A stretch of DNA of 64,000 nucleotides, taken from the NCBI GenBank assembly GCA_045532295.1, contig JAZSFP010000027.1, forward strand, positions 59,766-123,765, written 5' to 3'. Made by a program: the position numbers and the translations under genes. Source of the DNA: UBA10677 sp045532295 (GTDB lineage: Bacteria > Bacillota > Clostridia > Christensenellales > Pumilibacteraceae). Each line of letters opens with the position of its first letter. Position 1 is the stretch's first letter. Positions 61,177-64,000 of this stretch are shown in pieces. A model generated the notes under the pieces. The model saw only the letters and a program-made list of their open reading frames with translations. It searched no databases and was not told where the DNA came from.

Positions 61177-62350
61177 AAAGATGTACGAACTTGGTAGCAA
61201 GCGCTCCATTATTCGTGAGATATTCGAGTATAGCAAAAAGCGTAGCGCGGAGATAGGCGCGGACAAGGTTTACGATTTTAGCCTTGGCAACCCGTCCGTT
61301 GCTCCGCCCGTAGAGATAAAAGAGGCGATAGCCGACCTCAACGAGAACGGCAATAGCGTTCTTCTTCACGGCTATACTTCCGCTCAAGGCGATTTGTCCG
61401 TTAGAGAGGTGGTTGCAAACGATATCAACGCGCGCTTTAATGCAGGCGTTACCCCTAACCATATCTATATGACTTGTGGAGCGGCGGCGTCGCTATCCAT
61501 TTGTCTTAAAGCGCTCTTCGTCGAGGGCGACGAGTGTATCGTTTTTGCGCCCTACTTTACCGAGTACCGCGTGTTTATCCAAAACGCAGGCGGAAAAGTA
61601 GTGGAAAGTCAGCCTCAAGAGAAGACCTTCCAAGTGGATATCGACGACTTTAGAGCAAAGATAAATAAGAACACTAAAGCGGTTATTATCAATTCCCCCA
61701 ACAACCCCAGCGGTGTAGTTTATAGCCGTCAAACGTTAGAGAAAATGTGCGAGGTTTTAAGGGAAAAGCAAGCGGAGTTCGGCAACCCCATTTTCGTTAT
61801 AGCCGACGAACCCTACCGCGAACTCGTTTACGGCGAGGTTGAAGTCCCTTATCTTATGAACCTCTACGATAATACTCTCGTTTGCTATTCGTATTCAAAA
61901 TCGCTCTCTCTCCCCGGCGAGAGAATAGGCTATATCGCCGTTTCGCCTAAGGCGGAAGGCGCAAACGAAGTGTATCTTGCAATCTGTGGCGCAGGTCGTT
62001 CGCTCGGCTACGTTTGCGCGCCCAGTATGTTCCAACAGATTATCAAAAAATGTATAAACGCGAAAGTGGATATCAATATCTACAAGGAAAACCGCGATAT
62101 ACTTCTCGAAAACCTTACTTCTTACGGATACGACTGCGTAAAACCCGACGGAGCGTTCTACCTTTTCGTTAAAACGCCCGAGCCCGATGCGTACGCGTTC
62201 TTTGAAAAAGCCAAGCAGAAAGAACTGCTCGTAGTCCCCTGCGACGACTTCGGCGTTAGCGGTTACGTGCGTATTGCGTACTGCGTTGACAAACAAAGAA
62301 TTATCAATTCCCTTCCTGCTTTTAAGGCAGTTATCGAAGAGTATAAGTAA
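61166..62350 (+). CDS. PLP-dependent aminotransferase, class I/II
   Basis: The start at 61166 (MLNKKMYELGSKRSII) has TTGGAGG upstream. The 394-residue enzyme has fold type I signs: FSLGNPSVAPP, GYTSAQGDLSVREVVA, INSPNNPSGVVYS and the PLP Lys in CYSYSKSLSLPGERIGYI. It probably transaminates an aromatic amino acid to the 2-oxo acid that IorAB uses. It is the last gene of the operon. Confidence 0.92.
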   Translation: MLNKKMYELGSKRSIIREIFEYSKKRSAEIGADKVYDFSLGNPSVAPPVEIKEAIADLNENGNSVLLHGYTSAQGDLSVREVVANDINARFNAGVTPNHIYMTCGAAASLSICLKALFVEGDECIVFAPYFTEYRVFIQNAGGKVVESQPQEKTFQVDIDDFRAKINKNTKAVIINSPNNPSGVVYSRQTLEKMCEVLREKQAEFGNPIFVIADEPYRELVYGEVEVPYLMNLYDNTLVCYSYSKSLSLPGERIGYIAVSPKAEGANEVYLAICGAGRSLGYVCAPSMFQQIIKKCINAKVDINIYKENRDILLENLTSYGYDCVKPDGAFYLFVKTPEPDAYAFFEKAKQKELLVVPCDDFGVSGYVRIAYCVDKQRIINSLPAFKAVIEEYK

Positions 62351-62353
62351 ACT

Positions 62354-62379
62354 TAGGACCGCAAAAGCGGTCCTTTTAT
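62354..62379 (+). terminator. Terminator of the arylpyruvate operon
   Basis: The stem AGGACCGC/GCGGTCCT is followed by a T-run. Confidence 0.92.
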
Positions 62380-62386
62380 TATTCTA

Positions 62387-62415
62387 TTGACATTAGCAAT
62401 TTCTCACTGTATAAT
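62387..62415 (+). promoter_or_regulatory. Promoter of the small secreted protein genes
   Basis: TTGACA (62387-62392), a 17-nt spacer and TATAAT (62410-62415). Confidence 0.88.
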
Positions 62416-62440
62416 ATAGGTAGAAAAGGAGGCTTTTCCT

Positions 62441-62908
62441 ATGAAAAAAGTTATAGCGATAATATTGATGTACGTAGCGATAATTTTGGCGTACGTAGCG
62501 ATAACATTTACGGTTATAATAGGCGGAGTCGCGTTACGTGGGTGTGAGGGCGATAATTTACGAGTGGCTCGAAAAACAGTAAAAGAAGGAACGGGGATTG
62601 ACCTTCCCTCAAAAATAGAAAATTTATATTATAATAGTTCGGGTGGGCGAGACGGTTTAAGGTATTATGTTTTTATGGTAGAAGAGGATTTACAAGAGTG
62701 GTTGGAAGAAAATTTATTTAAAGAGGGAAAGGATACGGAGTTTGAAGAAAGATATAATCATTATTTTGATTTATTTAGGGAAGATAGTGTTCCAGAAAAA
62801 TATTGTGTAGATTTTGAAAAAGATTATTACTATTGGGGTGAGAGACTCGATTTTTTAATATTTTTATCAGATGAATCGTTACTTATATATCTTAAAATGG
62901 ACTATTAG
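62441..62908 (+). CDS. Small membrane-anchored protein of unknown function
   Basis: The 155-residue protein has one hydrophobic N-terminal segment (residues 4-30) and an acidic extracellular part. GTGIDLPSKIENLYYNSSGG and YCVDFEKDYYYW are visible. A 5'-truncated copy of its C-terminal half lies at 63793-63999. No family was recognised. AAAGGAGG lies upstream. Confidence 0.75.
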   Translation: MKKVIAIILMYVAIILAYVAITFTVIIGGVALRGCEGDNLRVARKTVKEGTGIDLPSKIENLYYNSSGGRDGLRYYVFMVEEDLQEWLEENLFKEGKDTEFEERYNHYFDLFREDSVPEKYCVDFEKDYYYWGERLDFLIFLSDESLLIYLKMDY

Positions 62909-62929
62909 GGTATAAAAAGGTGGTTTATT

Positions 62930-63787
62930 ATGAAAAAAACATTAGCGATAATATTGACTGTTATAATGAGCGTGTTGGCGCTTGGTGGGTGTGTGGAAGA
63001 TTTTATAAATAAAATTGAACTTAAAAAAACTGAAATGTTGACTGATATAAGTAGAATAGAAATTATCTTACGACATAGTGAGGAAGTTGTCGTAGGATAT
63101 AAAACTGATAGCGGAATACTGGTAAAAGACAATGAAAAAAACTTTGAAATTAATGCAGGAAATAACGAAACTGTTGAGTGGGATTATAGAAATTTAGAAA
63201 ACGAAAGGTCAAACGGCGCGTTTATTGAGGCGAGAATTTACAAAGAAGAAAAAATCGTGGGGTATTCGTTAATAAGAATAGATTTGCTAAAAACGGGCAA
63301 CTACAAAGCAAAAGAAATAGGCTCGGCTATGTCTACGAATAAAAATTATAGTGAAACTGAAGTTGGGCAAATTATAGAAAACCTAAAGCAAAATAATCCT
63401 TTGGAAGACGATTTATCTCGCGATGACTTCGTGTTTTTGAGTTTTTGGAGAGCGACGAGCGAAACTTTTGGTAAGCATTATCCCTTTGAACTTTATGCGC
63501 CGAGAGGGAGTTATACTTTCGTTTGCACGGCAGACGGCGGTACGCTTGTGGGAAACGAAAATGATATTTTTGAAAGTGGCGAAATCGTTCGTTGGCGAGG
63601 AGAAGAGGAAAGTGCTTTCGTTGATATCATTGTTAAAAACGGCGAAACAACCGTTGGATATGCCGTCGTAAAATTCACGAAAAGGAACGAACGGTATGAT
63701 GCTAAAGTAGAGGTATCCAAAATATTTGACAACCCTATTCCTATGGAAGAAGTAATTAATATGATAAAAAACGCAAAGGAGAAGTAG
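62930..63787 (+). CDS. Lipoprotein with two tandem beta domains
   Basis: The 285-residue protein has a lipobox (ALGGC at about residues 18-22). Its two halves look like repeats. The first half has ARIYKEEKIVGYSLIRIDLLKTGNY...SETEVGQIIENLK. The second has VDIIVKNGETTVGYAVVKFTKRNER...PMEEVINMIKNAK. The function is unknown. It sits 21 nt after the previous gene and is probably cotranscribed. Confidence 0.72.
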   Translation: MKKTLAIILTVIMSVLALGGCVEDFINKIELKKTEMLTDISRIEIILRHSEEVVVGYKTDSGILVKDNEKNFEINAGNNETVEWDYRNLENERSNGAFIEARIYKEEKIVGYSLIRIDLLKTGNYKAKEIGSAMSTNKNYSETEVGQIIENLKQNNPLEDDLSRDDFVFLSFWRATSETFGKHYPFELYAPRGSYTFVCTADGGTLVGNENDIFESGEIVRWRGEEESAFVDIIVKNGETTVGYAVVKFTKRNERYDAKVEVSKIFDNPIPMEEVINMIKNAKEK

Positions 63788-63792
63788 AAAAT

Positions 63793-63999
63793 GGAAGAGA
63801 AAAAGGTAAAGATGAGAAGTTTGAAGAAAAATATAATACTTATTTCGATTTATTTGGGGAAGATAGCGTTCCCCCGGAAAAATATTGTGTAGATTTTGAA
63901 AAAGATTATTACTATTGTACTGTTTTCGGAGAAGGTTATGTTTTTTATATAGTGTTCATACCAGAACGGTTAACATTGATAGCATTTTATAAATATTAG
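63793..63999 (+). pseudogene. 5'-truncated copy of the 155-aa protein gene
   Basis: The frame from 63793 reads GREKGKDEKFEEKYNTYFDL and later PPEKYCVDFEKDYYYC, closely matching the C-terminal half of the protein at 62441, and ends TAG at 63999. No start codon or signal sequence is in this frame. The ATG at 63791 is in another frame and soon stops. The remnant probably comes from a tandem duplication and deletion. Confidence 0.75.
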
Positions 64000-64000
64000 G

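Noticed and set aside
1..64000. tRNA or rRNA genes
   Set aside because: No cloverleaf-like GTTCRA box or conserved rRNA stretch was seen in any intergenic region by eye. A tRNAscan run would settle it.

Overview
The window looks like a chromosomal segment of an anaerobic, endospore-lineage member of the Clostridia (Bacillota), most likely a gut-type uncultured lineage. The evidence is a Spo0A master sporulation regulator, a GPR-type spore protease, a reverse rubrerythrin next to a PerR/Fur regulator, ferredoxin-dependent indolepyruvate oxidoreductase, strong AGGAGG ribosome binding sites and TTGACA-N17-TATAAT promoters. Species cannot be named from the sequence alone. No rRNA, tRNA, CRISPR array, transposase or phage gene was seen.

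Layout. Positions 1-21009 hold a carbohydrate-use locus: the end of a probable solute-binding protein, two CUT1-type sugar permeases, a lipoprotein, a GH43-like lipoprotein and two giant lipoproteins (1687 and 3340 aa) built from repeated modules. 21077-26072 holds a GPR protease, ribosomal protein S20 with a long basic tail, an intergenic stretch with repeats and a MITE-like unit, a creatininase-family protein and a probable TIM-barrel hydrolase. 26235-37826 holds a P-type ATPase, galactokinase, TrkA/TrkH potassium uptake, a large anchored protein of unknown function, the rpsF-ssb-rpsR operon and a small membrane protein. 37918-44226 holds a six-hairpin-like protein, a PerR-like regulator with a perfect Fur box, reverse rubrerythrin, a flavin-reductase-like protein, Spo0A with 0A boxes, and an MFS transporter.

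44370-48843 is the most interesting part. It is a compact operon with an HExxH protein, two short paralogous peptides of 49 and 45 aa that both end in Cys-Cys-Cys and are absent from long-ORF calls, a DUF5685-like protein, a radical SAM/SPASM maturase, and a membrane protein that fuses a phytol/dolichol-kinase-like half to a DUF92 (VTE6-like) half. It looks like an undescribed type of RiPP pathway. A testable hypothesis is that the pathway attaches an isoprenoid to the CCC terminus.

48929-62350 holds serine dehydratase, a self-regulated Xre protein, a methyltransferase with a probably leaderless mRNA, a DapA-family aldolase, a galM-MFS pair, and an arylpyruvate-oxidation operon (paaK-iorA-iorB-paaK-ACT-amidohydrolase-aminotransferase). 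The window ends with two small secreted proteins and a 5'-truncated copy of the first one.
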